From: Serratia entomophila
GTDB lineage: Bacteria; Pseudomonadota; Gammaproteobacteria; Enterobacterales; Enterobacteriaceae
Direction: 5' to 3'
DNA length: 64,000 nt
NCBI RefSeq assembly: GCF_021462285.1
Contig: NZ_CP082787.1
Coordinates: 3,410,001-3,474,000 of the forward strand
Shown here: positions 31,835 through 40,936 of the stretch, piece after piece
Layout: each line of letters starts with the position of its first letter
Position numbering within the stretch: position 1 is the first letter of the stretch
Program-made: the position numbers and the translations under genes
Notes under the pieces: model-generated
Seen by the model: only the letters and a program-made list of their open reading frames with translations
What the model was told of the DNA's origin: nothing
Databases searched by the model: none

Positions 31835-31862
31835 TTCTCATCAGATTTAACGCGCCGGAGCG

Positions 31863-32798
31863 TTATTCTTCTTCGTCGACCAAACTGGCGTCGTCCGGCA
31901 GAGCGCCGCCCGGCCCGTTGAAGCTATAGCTGTCGTTGCCGCCCTGCATCGCGCTGAAGATGGCCATCGCCAGCTCGTTGCCACACTGGGCGTCCTTGCA
32001 CAGGGCGTATTGGGTATCCGGCAGAGCCGGCAAGCCCTCCGCCGCCCCCAGCACCCGCAGATCGGGGCTCATCATCTCGACAGGCCGCACGGTGACGCCC
32101 AGGCCGGCCTTGCAAGCGGCGCGAACGGCGGACAGCGTGGAAGCCACGTAGGCAATGCGCCACGGAATGCCGGCCTCATCCAGATGTTTGATAGCCATGG
32201 TGCGGAACGGGCTGGGTTCATCCATCACCACCAGCGGAACGGGTTCGCCGGCCTGGTAATGGTAATCCGCCGCGCAATACCACAGCGTCGGCGAGGTGCG
32301 CAGCACGATGTGCGGATGCCCCTCGGTGTCAGCCGTGGTGATCGCCAGATCAACCTCGCCGTCTTTCAGCATGTCGACCATCTGCGGGCTGCGTTTCACC
32401 CGTACGTCAATCGACAGCTTGGGATAAATCGAGGTCACGCGGTTCAGCAGGAAAGGCAAAATGGTATCGGCGGTATCGTCTGAAGCGCCAATGGTCAAAA
32501 CGCCCTTGATATTGTTGTACATCAGAGAGGTACAGGCTTCGTCGTTAAAGCGCAGGATTTTCCTGGCATAGCCGAGAAGCTGAATACCGTGCTCAGTCAA
32601 TAGCTTGTTACGCCCATGGCGGGCAAACAGCTCTTTACCGACCAGTTGCTCTAACCGCTGCATTTGCTGGCTAACTGCTGATTGAGTGCGACAAACGGCG
32701 ACTGCCGCCGCCGCAAAGGTATTCAAATCAGCAACAGCAACAAAGGTTCTTAGCAGATCGAGGTCGAGATTAAGTATCGGACGATTTGCAGTTGTCAT
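31863..32798 (-). CDS. lrhA: LysR-family regulator LrhA (HexA/PecT type)
   Basis: A 311-residue LysR regulator in the position and orientation of E. coli lrhA upstream of nuo. The helix-turn-helix reads [20 protein letters not shown], then [20 protein letters not shown]; the effector domain has the LrhA-like [22 protein letters not shown]. LrhA represses flhDC, and its homologues HexA and PecT control motility and virulence factors. In Serratia the HexS homologue is reported to repress prodigiosin and motility, so hexS is an alternative name. The acidic tail ([10 protein letters not shown]) is normal for the family. Own terminator; long upstream region suggests complex control. Confidence 0.93.
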   Translation of the reverse strand: MTTANRPILNLDLDLLRTFVAVADLNTFAAAAVAVCRTQSAVSQQMQRLEQLVGKELFARHGRNKLLTEHGIQLLGYARKILRFNDEACTSLMYNNIKGVLTIGASDDTADTILPFLLNRVTSIYPKLSIDVRVKRSPQMVDMLKDGEVDLAITTADTEGHPHIVLRTSPTLWYCAADYHYQAGEPVPLVVMDEPSPFRTMAIKHLDEAGIPWRIAYVASTLSAVRAACKAGLGVTVRPVEMMSPDLRVLGAAEGLPALPDTQYALCKDAQCGNELAMAIFSAMQGGNDSYSFNGPGGALPDDASLVDEEE

Positions 32799-33649
32799 AG
32801 TGTATTCTTCACTTTTTTAAATTCTAATTTACAAACTACCCTGGTGTGTTTCTAAGACATCGTTGAAAAGGGACGATGCCTCTTATGACAGTACCCCACT
32901 CATTAGTGGAGGGCAAAAAAATTACTTATATTTCGTTACCTCTATCGCCTTTTAAAATGCGATCTATCGCAGATGCTTATAGAACGCGGTGGGTTAATAC
33001 GAGTAAAAGTGTTTAATTCTTACCGGACCAAAGATTTTACTCATGCTCCCCGGTTAATTTCCACTCCAATCGTGCTGCTGAGATCCCCACGCATCAGGTG
33101 AGGACTGCCTATATTGGAGCCCGAAATATAAAGCGGCCGCCGCGTATCATCCGGTCCGTTCTCGACTGATTTTAATAAATTCAATCAGTAAGATTTTCCT
33201 AATGAATAATATTCCGAAATTCACTTAAAGATTTCTTAAGATGAAAGATAAAGCACAGCTAATGTAATTAACCCTTTTGCTTAGTCTGCGCAGGCGAACG
33301 TCAACCCGCTATCAGACTACTCCGGTATTATCATTTCTTTACAGTTTATCGGGCGCTATCCTCCCCCGCCGCTTATCAGTGCCCGCATGCCGCCAGGCGG
33401 GAAGCGGAGCGGCAACTCCTGCGCCCCCTAAAACCAGAACAAACGACCAACAAAATGATAAACGAAGGGATTATAGACCACAAACACAGTTTCTCTTTGT
33501 TTATCATCACTAAAATTCCCCTTTGCGCCATGCTATTGCACCAAAGGCGTGCATGACACTTCAAAAGCACCGGCGCCAGGAGTACATTGGGCGGGTTGCG
33601 GCGTTCCACGGTAGGAACGCCCCTATCCCAGCAAAAGGCTCAACTTTCT
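32799..33649. other. Long intergenic region between divergent lrhA and alaA
   Basis: About 850 bp, AT-rich near lrhA. It must hold the lrhA promoter (minus) and alaA promoter (plus). TAAGATTTTCCT at 33189-33200 fits the first 12 positions of the RcsB box (KMRGAWTMWYCTGS) with one mismatch; RcsB is known to act on lrhA in E. coli, so this is a candidate site. Short frames here have no ribosome site or recognisable product. No RNA gene was recognised. Confidence 0.45.
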
Positions 33650-34864
33650 ATGTCCCCCATTGAGAAATCCAGCAAACTGGACAACGTCTGCTATGACATT
33701 CGCGGCCCGGTGCTCAAAGAAGCTAAACGTCTTGAAGAAGAAGGCAATAAAGTCCTGAAACTGAACATCGGCAACCCCGCCCCGTTCGGTTTCGACGCCC
33801 CGGATGAAATCCTGGTCGACGTGATCCGCAATTTGCCGACGGCGCAAGGCTATTGTGATTCCAAAGGGCTCTTCTCGGCGCGCAAGGCGATCATGCAGCA
33901 CTACCAGGCGCGCAACATGCGTGACGTGACCGTTGAGGATATCTACATTGGCAACGGCGTATCCGAACTGATCGTCCAATCCATGCAGGCGCTGCTCAAC
34001 AGCGGCGACGAACTGCTGGTGCCGGCGCCGGATTACCCGCTGTGGACCGCCGCAGTGTCGCTTTCCGGCGGCAAGGCGGTGCACTACCTGTGCGACGAGC
34101 AGGCCGGCTGGTTCCCCGATCTGGACGACATCGTCAGCAAAATCACCCCGCGCACCCGCGGCATCGTGATCATTAACCCGAACAACCCGACCGGCGCGGT
34201 CTACAGCAAAGCCTTGCTGGAACAGATCGTCGAGATCGCCCGCCAGCACAATCTGATCATCTTCTCCGACGAGATTTACGACAAGATCCTGTATGACGAA
34301 GCAGAGCATCACTCGATCGCCGCGCTGGCGCCGGACCTGCTGACCGTCACCTTCAACGGGTTGTCGAAGACCTATCGCGTGGCGGGCTTCCGCCAGGGCT
34401 GGATGGTGCTCAACGGGCCGAAAAAACACGCCAAGGGCTACATTGAAGGGCTGGAAATGCTGGCCTCGATGCGCCTGTGCGCCAACGTGCCGATGCAGCA
34501 CGCCATCCAGACCGCGCTGGGCGGCTATCAGAGCATCAGCGAGTTCATTCAGCCGGGCGGCCGCCTGTATGAACAGCGCAACCGCACCTGGGAACTGCTC
34601 AACGACATCCCGGGCGTTTCCTGCGTGAAACCTCAGGGTGCGCTGTATATGTTCCCACGCATCGACGCCAAGCGCTTCAATATTCACGATGACCAGAAAA
34701 TGGTGCTGGACCTGCTGCTGCAGGAAAAAGTGCTGCTGGTGCAGGGCAGCGCCTTCAACTGGCCGTATCCGGACCACGTGCGCATCGTCACGCTGCCGCG
34801 CGTGGACGAGCTCGAAATGGCGGTCGGCAAGCTGGGCCGCTTCCTGGAAAGCTATCGCCAGTAA
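33650..34864 (+). CDS. alaA: Glutamate-pyruvate aminotransferase AlaA
   Basis: A PLP-dependent class I/II aminotransferase of 404 residues (E. coli AlaA 405) that makes alanine from pyruvate with glutamate as donor. The ATG at 33650 gives MSPIEKSSKLDNVCYDIRGP, nearly identical to E. coli; a longer frame from 33587 is upstream sequence. The PLP lysine is Lys240 in FNGLSKTYRVAGFRQGW, and IINPNNPTGAVYSK is the aspartate-aminotransferase-fold loop. AAAAGG lies ~11 nt before the start. A hairpin terminator follows. Confidence 0.96.
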   Translation: MSPIEKSSKLDNVCYDIRGPVLKEAKRLEEEGNKVLKLNIGNPAPFGFDAPDEILVDVIRNLPTAQGYCDSKGLFSARKAIMQHYQARNMRDVTVEDIYIGNGVSELIVQSMQALLNSGDELLVPAPDYPLWTAAVSLSGGKAVHYLCDEQAGWFPDLDDIVSKITPRTRGIVIINPNNPTGAVYSKALLEQIVEIARQHNLIIFSDEIYDKILYDEAEHHSIAALAPDLLTVTFNGLSKTYRVAGFRQGWMVLNGPKKHAKGYIEGLEMLASMRLCANVPMQHAIQTALGGYQSISEFIQPGGRLYEQRNRTWELLNDIPGVSCVKPQGALYMFPRIDAKRFNIHDDQKMVLDLLLQEKVLLVQGSAFNWPYPDHVRIVTLPRVDELEMAVGKLGRFLESYRQ

Positions 34865-34871
34865 TAGCCTC

Positions 34872-34897
34872 GGGCGCAGCACCCTGCTGCGCCCTTT
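34872..34897 (+). terminator. Intrinsic terminator of alaA
   Basis: GGGCGCAGC and GCTGCGCCC form a 9-bp stem with a 5-nt loop, followed by TTTCCT, starting 8 bp after the alaA stop. Confidence 0.75.
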
Positions 34898-34975
34898 CCT
34901 ACACGCTGCGGTTGCATAACTTCAGGTCACTGCTTCACAATGGAGCCCTCACTTGCCGTTGTAAAAGAGAGCACC

Positions 34976-35575
34976 ATGAGCCAGAGCCATTTCTTTGCCC
35001 ACCTGTCCCGCCTGAAACTGATCAACCGCTGGCCGCTGATGCGCAACGTGCGTACCGAAAACGTCTCCGAGCACAGCCTGCAGGTGGCGTTTGTCGCCCA
35101 CGCGCTGGCGGTGATCAAGAACCGCAAATTCAATGGCAATCTGAACGCCGACCGGGTCGCGCTATTGGCGATGTACCATGACGCCAGCGAAGTGATCACC
35201 GGCGACATGCCGACGCCGATCAAGTACTACAATCCGCAGATCGCCCACGAGTACAAGAAGATCGAAAAGATCGCCCAGCAGAAGCTGCTGGACATGATCC
35301 CGGCGGAGCTGCGCAACGATTTTCGCTCGATTCTCGATGAGCACTACTACAGCGAAGATGAAAAGCTGGTGGTGAAGCAGGCCGATGCGCTGTGCGCCTA
35401 CCTGAAGTGTCTGGAAGAGCTGTCCGCCGGCAATAACGAATTCACGCTGGCCAAGGCGCGGCTGGACAAAACCCTGCAGCAGCGCCGCAGCCCGGAAATG
35501 GACTACTTCATGGAGGTGTTTATCCCGAGTTTCAGCCTGTCGCTGGATGAAATCAGCCTTGACGCCTCGCTGTGA
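34976..35575 (+). CDS. yfbR: 5'-deoxynucleotidase YfbR
   Basis: An HD-domain phosphohydrolase that removes phosphate from 5'-deoxyribonucleoside monophosphates. At 199 residues it equals E. coli YfbR. The start [20 protein letters not shown] at 34976 has GAGAG upstream. Metal ligands His33 (ENVSEHSLQ), His68-Asp69 (AMYHDASEV) and the downstream Asp in [12 protein letters not shown] are all present. It lies between alaA (plus) and convergent yfbS. Confidence 0.95.
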   Translation: MSQSHFFAHLSRLKLINRWPLMRNVRTENVSEHSLQVAFVAHALAVIKNRKFNGNLNADRVALLAMYHDASEVITGDMPTPIKYYNPQIAHEYKKIEKIAQQKLLDMIPAELRNDFRSILDEHYYSEDEKLVVKQADALCAYLKCLEELSAGNNEFTLAKARLDKTLQQRRSPEMDYFMEVFIPSFSLSLDEISLDASL

Positions 35576-35581
35576 CCTCGC

Positions 35582-35603
35582 CGGCGCGGCAACCGCCGCG
35601 CCG
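35582..35603. terminator. Hairpin between convergent yfbR and yfbS
   Basis: CGGCGCGG and CCGCGCCG form an 8-bp stem with a 6-nt loop, ending just before the yfbS stop. There is no T-tract, so its efficiency is doubtful. Confidence 0.4.
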
Positions 35604-37436
35604 TCAAAAACCGTATAACCAGGGCACCACCGTTACGCTGACCGCCATCACCAGCAGGGTGAAGGGCACGCCGATGCGCACGAAATCCCCGAACCTGTAG
35701 TTGCCCGGCCCCAGCACCAGCGTGTTGACCGGCGACGACACCGGCGTCATAAAGGCGGCGGAAGCGGCGATGGCGATAATCATGGCGAACGGGTATGGCG
35801 ATACGCCCATTTCCCGCGCGGCGGCGATGGCTATCGGCGCCATCAGCACCGCAGTGGCGGTGTTGGAGATAAACAGGCCGATGGTGGCGCACAGCACGAA
35901 CAGGCACAGCAGCATCACGCGCGGCCCGGCGCCGCCGGCGACGTCCATCAACCCCTGCACGATCAGGTCTACCCCGCCGGTTTTTTGCAGCGCCTGGGCA
36001 AACGGCATCATGCCGACGATCAAAATAATGCTTGGCCAGTGAATCGATTTATAGGCGCTTTCCATATCGATACAGCGGAACTTGCCCATCAGCAGGCAGG
36101 CAATCAGGGCGGCGATCGGGTTGGGAATTTCATCGGTCAGCATCATCGCCACCATCAGCGCCAGGCAGAACAGCGCATGCGGCGCCTGGGTGATGGCCGG
36201 CGCCACTTCGTCTACCTCGGCAGGCAGGTTGAGCACGATAAAATCGTGGGTTTTGGCCTGCAGCTGACGTATCGCCTTCCAGTCGCCGATCACCAATAGA
36301 ATGTCGCCCAGCGCCAGCGGTTCGTCGACCAACTTGCCGGCCAGCGTCTCGCCGTTGCGGCGAATGCCCACCACGTTCAGGTCATAGCGGCTGCGGAACG
36401 CCGCCTCACGCAGGCTTTTGCCCAACAGCGCCGAGTCGGGGATCAGCGTCACCTCCGCCATACCGACGTTGCGCGACTGCTCGGAGAAATAGTCGCCGCG
36501 CAGCACCAGCGGCTCCAGCAGTTGCTCGCCGCAAAACTCGCGCAGATCGACCTGGCTGTCGGACATGTCGATCAACAACACGTCCCCTTCCCGCAGCTCG
36601 GTACTGCCGGAAGCACTGACCATCACCCGCCGGAAGCGTTTCCAGCGCTCAATGCCCACCACGTTGGCGCCATAGCGGGCGCGCAGGTGCAGCTCGTCCA
36701 GCGAACGGCCAATCAGCGGCGAGGCGCTGCGAACGGCCAAACGCCGCGCGCGGCCGGTCAGCTTATAGTCGCGAATAAGATCGCGGAAGGTACGGCGCTG
36801 CCAGACCTCCCTGGCCTTGCCGCCGTCGTCGTTGCCTAACCAACGCCGCGCCACCAGCATGTAACCCACGCCCAGCACCAGCACCGCCAGGCCAATCGGC
36901 GTCACGCCGAAGAAGCCGAATCCAATGATGCCTTCGCGCACCAGCTCGCTGTTCACCACCATGTTCGGCGGCGTCGCCACCAGCGTCATCATGCCGCTGA
37001 TCAGGCCGGCGAAGCTCAACGGCATCATCAGCCGCGCCGGCGCAATTTTCATCCGCGCCGTCACGCTAAGCACCACTGGAATAAAGATCGCCACCACACC
37101 GGTCGAGCTCATAAAGGCGCCCAGCCCGGTCACCGTCACCATCAGCAGCATCAGCATGCGGGTTTCGCTGCTGCCGGCCACTTTCACCAGCCAGTCGCCC
37201 ACCTGGTAGGCTACGCCGGTACGCACCAGCCCTTCGCCGATCACGAACAGCGCGGCGATCAGAATCACGTTGGGATCGCTGAACCCTATCGTCGCCTCTT
37301 GCAGGCTCAGCGTGCCGCTCAGCACGAAGGCGATAATCACCAACAGCGCCACTACGTCCATTCGCAGCTTGTTGGTGGTAAACAGCACGATGGCAATCAA
37401 CAGTAAACTCAGCACCCACAGTAATTCGCTGTTCAA
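35604..37436 (-). CDS. yfbS: Putative SLC13/DASS-type transporter YfbS with two RCK-C domains
   Basis: A 610-residue membrane protein, exactly the E. coli YfbS length if translation starts at TTG 37436 (reading [17 protein letters not shown]). GAGG lies 5 nt before that TTG, whereas upstream in-frame GTG 37481 and ATG 37457 overlap or crowd the yfbT terminator. Visible: N-terminal half of a CitMHS/DASS-like permease ([35 protein letters not shown]), two cytoplasmic TrkA-C-like domains (~200-400; [18 protein letters not shown] and [15 protein letters not shown]), and a second permease half. Substrate unknown; dicarboxylate or sulfate-type anions are the family norm. Confidence 0.88.
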   Translation of the reverse strand: MNSELLWVLSLLLIAIVLFTTNKLRMDVVALLVIIAFVLSGTLSLQEATIGFSDPNVILIAALFVIGEGLVRTGVAYQVGDWLVKVAGSSETRMLMLLMVTVTGLGAFMSSTGVVAIFIPVVLSVTARMKIAPARLMMPLSFAGLISGMMTLVATPPNMVVNSELVREGIIGFGFFGVTPIGLAVLVLGVGYMLVARRWLGNDDGGKAREVWQRRTFRDLIRDYKLTGRARRLAVRSASPLIGRSLDELHLRARYGANVVGIERWKRFRRVMVSASGSTELREGDVLLIDMSDSQVDLREFCGEQLLEPLVLRGDYFSEQSRNVGMAEVTLIPDSALLGKSLREAAFRSRYDLNVVGIRRNGETLAGKLVDEPLALGDILLVIGDWKAIRQLQAKTHDFIVLNLPAEVDEVAPAITQAPHALFCLALMVAMMLTDEIPNPIAALIACLLMGKFRCIDMESAYKSIHWPSIILIVGMMPFAQALQKTGGVDLIVQGLMDVAGGAGPRVMLLCLFVLCATIGLFISNTATAVLMAPIAIAAAREMGVSPYPFAMIIAIAASAAFMTPVSSPVNTLVLGPGNYRFGDFVRIGVPFTLLVMAVSVTVVPWLYGF

Positions 37437-37479
37437 AACGGCCTCATCCGGCAACATGTCCAAGGGCTTAAAAATTAGC

Positions 37480-37506
37480 ACAAAAAAACCCCGCCGATGC
37501 GGGGTC
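37480..37506 (-). terminator. Intrinsic terminator of yfbT
   Basis: On the minus strand ACCCCGC, loop ATCG, GCGGGGT is followed by TTTTTT, ~30 bp after the yfbT stop and just upstream of yfbS. Confidence 0.88.
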
Positions 37507-37534
37507 TAATCAATTTGGGTGAAGATAACGCCGA

Positions 37535-38191
37535 TCAGTTCAGCAGGCTTATCTCAGCGCCCCGATCATTTTTACTGACGGCGATCTGCTCCAGCGAAGA
37601 CAACAGCAGATCGACCTGCTCCAGCTTCGGCGCATCCGCCGGGGCGTTGACCGCGATCACCTGGCAACCGGCCGCCAGGCCGGACAGGATGCCGGCGGGC
37701 GCATCTTCCACCACCACGCAGTCTTGCGGCGCCAACCCCAGGCGTTCAGCGCCCAGCAGATAAGCATCCGGCTGCGGCTTGCCGTGTTTCACCTGCTCGG
37801 CGGTGATGAACACTTCCGGCTGCGGCAGGCCGCCGGCCTGGCGACGTGCGCTGGCCACCGGGACCGAACCCGAGGTGACGATCGCCCAGGGAATGCCGAG
37901 CGCATTCAGGCGCGCCAGCAACGCGGCCGCCCCGGGCAACGCGCGCACGCCGTCGGTATCCTGCGCCTCTACCTGCTCCAGCAGCTGAAACTCCCGCTGA
38001 ATGGCCTCTTCGCTTTCGCCCGGCATAAAGTGGCGCAATGAGGTTATGGCCTGTTTACCGTGAATGAAATCCAGCACGTCCTGCGGGTTGACGCCGCGGC
38101 GTTTGGCCCAGTTCGTCCAGGCCCGCTCCACCGCCGGCAGCGAATCCACCAGGGTGCCATCAAGATCGAACAGAAAACCCTTACACTCCAC
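37535..38191 (-). CDS. yfbT: Sugar phosphatase YfbT (HAD family)
   Basis: A 218-residue HAD hydrolase active on sugar phosphates in E. coli. Motif I is FLFDLDGTLVDS, motif II is WAIVTSGS, and motifs III-IV include KHGKPQPDAYLLGAERLGL and CVVVEDAPAGILSGLAAG. The start chosen is GTG 38191, preceded by AAGAGG with 6-nt spacing and giving a length close to E. coli (216). An ATG at 38209 that overlaps the yfbU stop lacks a ribosome site but would add six residues (MKKRFT). It follows yfbU directly and has its own terminator. Confidence 0.92.
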   Translation of the reverse strand: MECKGFLFDLDGTLVDSLPAVERAWTNWAKRRGVNPQDVLDFIHGKQAITSLRHFMPGESEEAIQREFQLLEQVEAQDTDGVRALPGAAALLARLNALGIPWAIVTSGSVPVASARRQAGGLPQPEVFITAEQVKHGKPQPDAYLLGAERLGLAPQDCVVVEDAPAGILSGLAAGCQVIAVNAPADAPKLEQVDLLLSSLEQIAVSKNDRGAEISLLN

Positions 38192-38208
38192 AGTAAACCT
38201 CTTTTTCA

Positions 38209-38703
38209 TCAAGCATTGATAATTTGCGCTATCTCGACGGCGCTCAAATGGTACTGACGCGGGCAGGACAGCCAGATTGCCAGCATGCGCTGGTATTTGT
38301 CCCACATCTTGGTTTGGGCGTTGAAGCCGTGGCTGCCGGAATCGAAGTGAGTATAGCGCCCCTCGGTGCCGACCAGAAAACGCACGTAGCTCAAACAGCG
38401 CGCTTCGGTGGCGGCGTCGAAGCCAAGGAACGCCAGGCGACGCTCGTCCAGCCCCTGCCGGTCTTTCAGGTTGCCCCAGGAGACCTGCAGCGCGTGATGC
38501 ATCTCCATCACGTTGATAATGGTGCGGCACACCTCTTCGCTCATCTCGCCAAAATCGCGGTCCAGCTCGCGCATCTGCAGGCCAAAGCCGCGTTCGATAA
38601 CGGTTTGCAGCCGGCGATAGCGGTCGGCGTTATCCGGATCCAGCAGGGTCATCATCTTATACTGGTTCGACAGGATCAGCCGTTGGGCATGGGTCATTTC
38701 CAT
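38209..38703 (-). CDS. yfbU: UPF0304 protein YfbU
   Basis: A 164-residue conserved protein equal in length to E. coli YfbU, whose role is unclear (reported as lethal when overproduced). It starts [18 protein letters not shown] at 38703 with GAGG 7 nt upstream, and shows [14 protein letters not shown] [20 protein letters not shown] and [20 protein letters not shown]. It is the first gene of a yfbU-yfbT unit; the stop lies at the yfbT start region, suggesting coupled translation. Confidence 0.93.
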   Translation of the reverse strand: MEMTHAQRLILSNQYKMMTLLDPDNADRYRRLQTVIERGFGLQMRELDRDFGEMSEEVCRTIINVMEMHHALQVSWGNLKDRQGLDERRLAFLGFDAATEARCLSYVRFLVGTEGRYTHFDSGSHGFNAQTKMWDKYQRMLAIWLSCPRQYHLSAVEIAQIINA

Positions 38704-38814
38704 CAGGATTTCCTCGTTTCTGTATGATGGCCAGAGCATCGCACAGCGCAATAACGCAGGAAATCACAACTCGACCCTTCTTTGATTTAAACCGGGGTTA
38801 TTGGCGCTATCGTC

Positions 38815-38843
38815 AAAAAGGCCGCTCTCAGCGCGGCCTTTTT
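38815..38843. terminator. Bidirectional terminator near yfbV
   Basis: AAAAAGGCCGC and GCGGCCTTTTT form an 11-bp stem with a 7-nt loop, immediately downstream of yfbV (minus). The A and T tracts allow function in both directions. Confidence 0.88.
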
Positions 38844-38846
38844 CGC

Positions 38847-39302
38847 TCACAGATCGTCGAGGAAGGTTTTATCCAGCTGCTTGAAAGCGCGTTTCAGCAG
38901 ATCGGCCAACGTCTGGTAGGTGGGCGTGCCTTCGACCGGCGCCACCGCCTGGCCGGCTTCCGCCAGCCTATTGCGCACTTCGTGGAACCACTGCAGCAGC
39001 GTCGGCGGCAACGGCGTCGCCGAGCGGCGGCCCAGCCACCATAGCCCCTGCATCGGCAGGCTGCAGGCAAACAGCGCGGTGGCGATCGCCGGGCCGAGCT
39101 GGCCGCCCAGCGCTATCTGCCAGGTCAGGGTAAATATCGCCAGCGGCGGCATAAAGCGGATGGCAAAACGGGTGGCACGCGCAACGCGGTTTTCCGGAAA
39201 GACCGGAGCCAGACGTTTGTCTGACGGCCAGGTTTTCATATAATGCTGCCCGCGCTGGAAGACCTGAAACCAGCTTACGGAACCAGACGGTTTGCTCGTC
39301 AT
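38847..39302 (-). CDS. yfbV: UPF0208 membrane protein YfbV
   Basis: A 151-residue inner-membrane protein, the exact E. coli length, with two membrane segments ([18 protein letters not shown] and [20 protein letters not shown]) and a soluble C-terminal part ending [16 protein letters not shown]. coli YfbV has been implicated in insulating the Ter macrodomain from MatP effects. Start ATG 39302 gives [12 protein letters not shown]; upstream in-frame sequence is AT-rich promoter DNA. It is divergent from ackA. Confidence 0.94.
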   Translation of the reverse strand: MTSKPSGSVSWFQVFQRGQHYMKTWPSDKRLAPVFPENRVARATRFAIRFMPPLAIFTLTWQIALGGQLGPAIATALFACSLPMQGLWWLGRRSATPLPPTLLQWFHEVRNRLAEAGQAVAPVEGTPTYQTLADLLKRAFKQLDKTFLDDL

Positions 39303-39660
39303 CGCGTACCTCAACTTCACGTAAAGAAAATAAAAAGCGGCTGCACACACAATACTAAAAAATTTGAAGCTTTAAATTTATTTTGTGTTTGCGACGGGCT
39401 ATCGGTATCCTAGGCCGGCCTTTTGGCCGGTAGAAGATGACAAGAATTCTGTCAACTTTTAGCCCTATAAAAATCAAGATTATTTAAACCGCAGAGAAAT
39501 CATCGGTTTTTTCATCATCATGCGATTTGTGCAATTCGCATGATGTTAATCATAAATGTCAACGGCATTATGCGCTACGCTTGTTGTCTGATTGACGATT
39601 AATTCACCACGTGTTTTTTTGGTTTTCTTTAACAACACGAACTATTAAGTAGGTACTTCC
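39303..39660. other. Promoter region between divergent yfbV and ackA
   Basis: About 360 bp, AT-rich. It contains the hairpin CCGGCC-TTTT-GGCCGG at 39415-39430, which could act as a terminator or operator. The region next to ackA must hold its promoters. A short AGTAGGTACTTCC-like stretch with weak Shine-Dalgarno character precedes the ackA ATG. No other gene is seen. Confidence 0.45.
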
Positions 39661-40863
39661 ATGTCGAGTAAGCTAGTACTGGTTCTTAACTGCGGCAGTT
39701 CTTCCCTGAAATTCGCCATCATCGATGCCGTTAACGGTGAAGAATACCTCTCCGGTTTGGCCGAGTGTTTCCACCTGCCTGAAGCCCGCATCAAGTGGAA
39801 AATGGACGGCGCCAAACACGAAGCCGCTCTGGGTGCCGGCGCTGCACACAGCGAAGCGCTGAACTTCATTGTTAATACTATTTTGGCACAAAAACCGGAG
39901 CTTTCAGCCCAGCTGACCGCTATCGGCCACCGCATCGTGCACGGCGGCGAGAAGTTTACCGCCTCCGCCGTGATCAACGACGAAGTCCTGCAGGGTATCA
40001 AAGATTCGGTGCCTTTTGCACCACTGCATAACCCGGCGCACCTGATCGGTATCGCTGAAGCGTTGAAATCTTTCCCTAACCTGGCGGATAAAAACGTTGC
40101 CGTGTTCGACACCGCGTTCCACCAGACCATGCCGGAAGAATCTTACCTGTACGCCCTGCCGTACAGCCTGTACCGCGACCACGGCGTTCGCCGCTACGGC
40201 GCGCACGGCACCAGCCACTTCTACGTGACGCAAGAAGCCGCGAAGATGCTGAACAAGCCGGTTGAAGAAGTGAACGTGATCACCTGCCACCTGGGCAACG
40301 GCGGTTCCGTTACCGCAGTGCGCAACGGCAAGTGCGTCGACACCTCCATGGGTCTGACCCCGCTGGAAGGCCTGGTGATGGGCACCCGCAGCGGTGACAT
40401 CGATCCGGCGATCATCTTCCACCTGCACGACTCCCTGGGCATGAGCGTTGACCAGATCAACAAAATGCTGACCAAAGAGTCTGGCCTGCTGGGCCTGACC
40501 GAAGTCACCAGCGACTGCCGCTATGTTGAAGACAACTACGACAGCAAAGCCGACGCCAAACGCGCGATGGACGTATTCTGCCACCGCCTGGCCAAATACA
40601 TCGGCGCCTACAGCGCGCTGATGGACGGCCGTCTGGACGCGGTGATCTTCACCGGCGGCATCGGCGAAAACGCCGGTATGGTGCGTGAGCTGACCCTCGA
40701 CAAACTGGGCCTGCTGGGCTTCGAAATCGACCACGACCGCAACATGGCCGCGCGCTTCGGCAAGTCCGGCGCCATCACCAAAGACGGCAGCCGCCTGGCG
40801 CTGGTTATCCCGACCAACGAAGAATTGGTCATCGCGCAGGACGCTTCCCGCCTGACCGCGTAA
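39661..40863 (+). CDS. ackA: Acetate kinase
   Basis: Acetate kinase interconverts acetyl phosphate plus ADP with acetate plus ATP in overflow and anaerobic metabolism. The 400-residue protein matches E. coli AckA in length. ASKHA-fold motifs are visible: [47 protein letters not shown], and CHLGNGGSV plus [10 protein letters not shown]. It is followed after 73 bp by pta, with a strong hairpin between the two. Confidence 0.97.
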   Translation: MSSKLVLVLNCGSSSLKFAIIDAVNGEEYLSGLAECFHLPEARIKWKMDGAKHEAALGAGAAHSEALNFIVNTILAQKPELSAQLTAIGHRIVHGGEKFTASAVINDEVLQGIKDSVPFAPLHNPAHLIGIAEALKSFPNLADKNVAVFDTAFHQTMPEESYLYALPYSLYRDHGVRRYGAHGTSHFYVTQEAAKMLNKPVEEVNVITCHLGNGGSVTAVRNGKCVDTSMGLTPLEGLVMGTRSGDIDPAIIFHLHDSLGMSVDQINKMLTKESGLLGLTEVTSDCRYVEDNYDSKADAKRAMDVFCHRLAKYIGAYSALMDGRLDAVIFTGGIGENAGMVRELTLDKLGLLGFEIDHDRNMAARFGKSGAITKDGSRLALVIPTNEELVIAQDASRLTA

Positions 40864-40871
40864 TGCTCTCA

Positions 40872-40904
40872 AACACCGTCAGCCCAGGCTGACGGTGTTG
40901 TTTT
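40872..40904 (+). terminator. Hairpin between ackA and pta (partial terminator or mRNA stabiliser)
   Basis: AACACCGTCAGC and GCTGACGGTGTT form a perfect 12-bp stem with a CCAG loop, followed by GTTTT. It lies 8 bp after the ackA stop and could reduce pta relative to ackA expression. Confidence 0.7.
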
Positions 40905-40936
40905 AGCCTCATGTTAATCGTGAAGAGGACTATTCT

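Noticed and set aside
33277..33513. Short frame in the lrhA-alaA intergenic region
   Set aside because: No ribosome site and no recognisable product; the region is better seen as promoter DNA.
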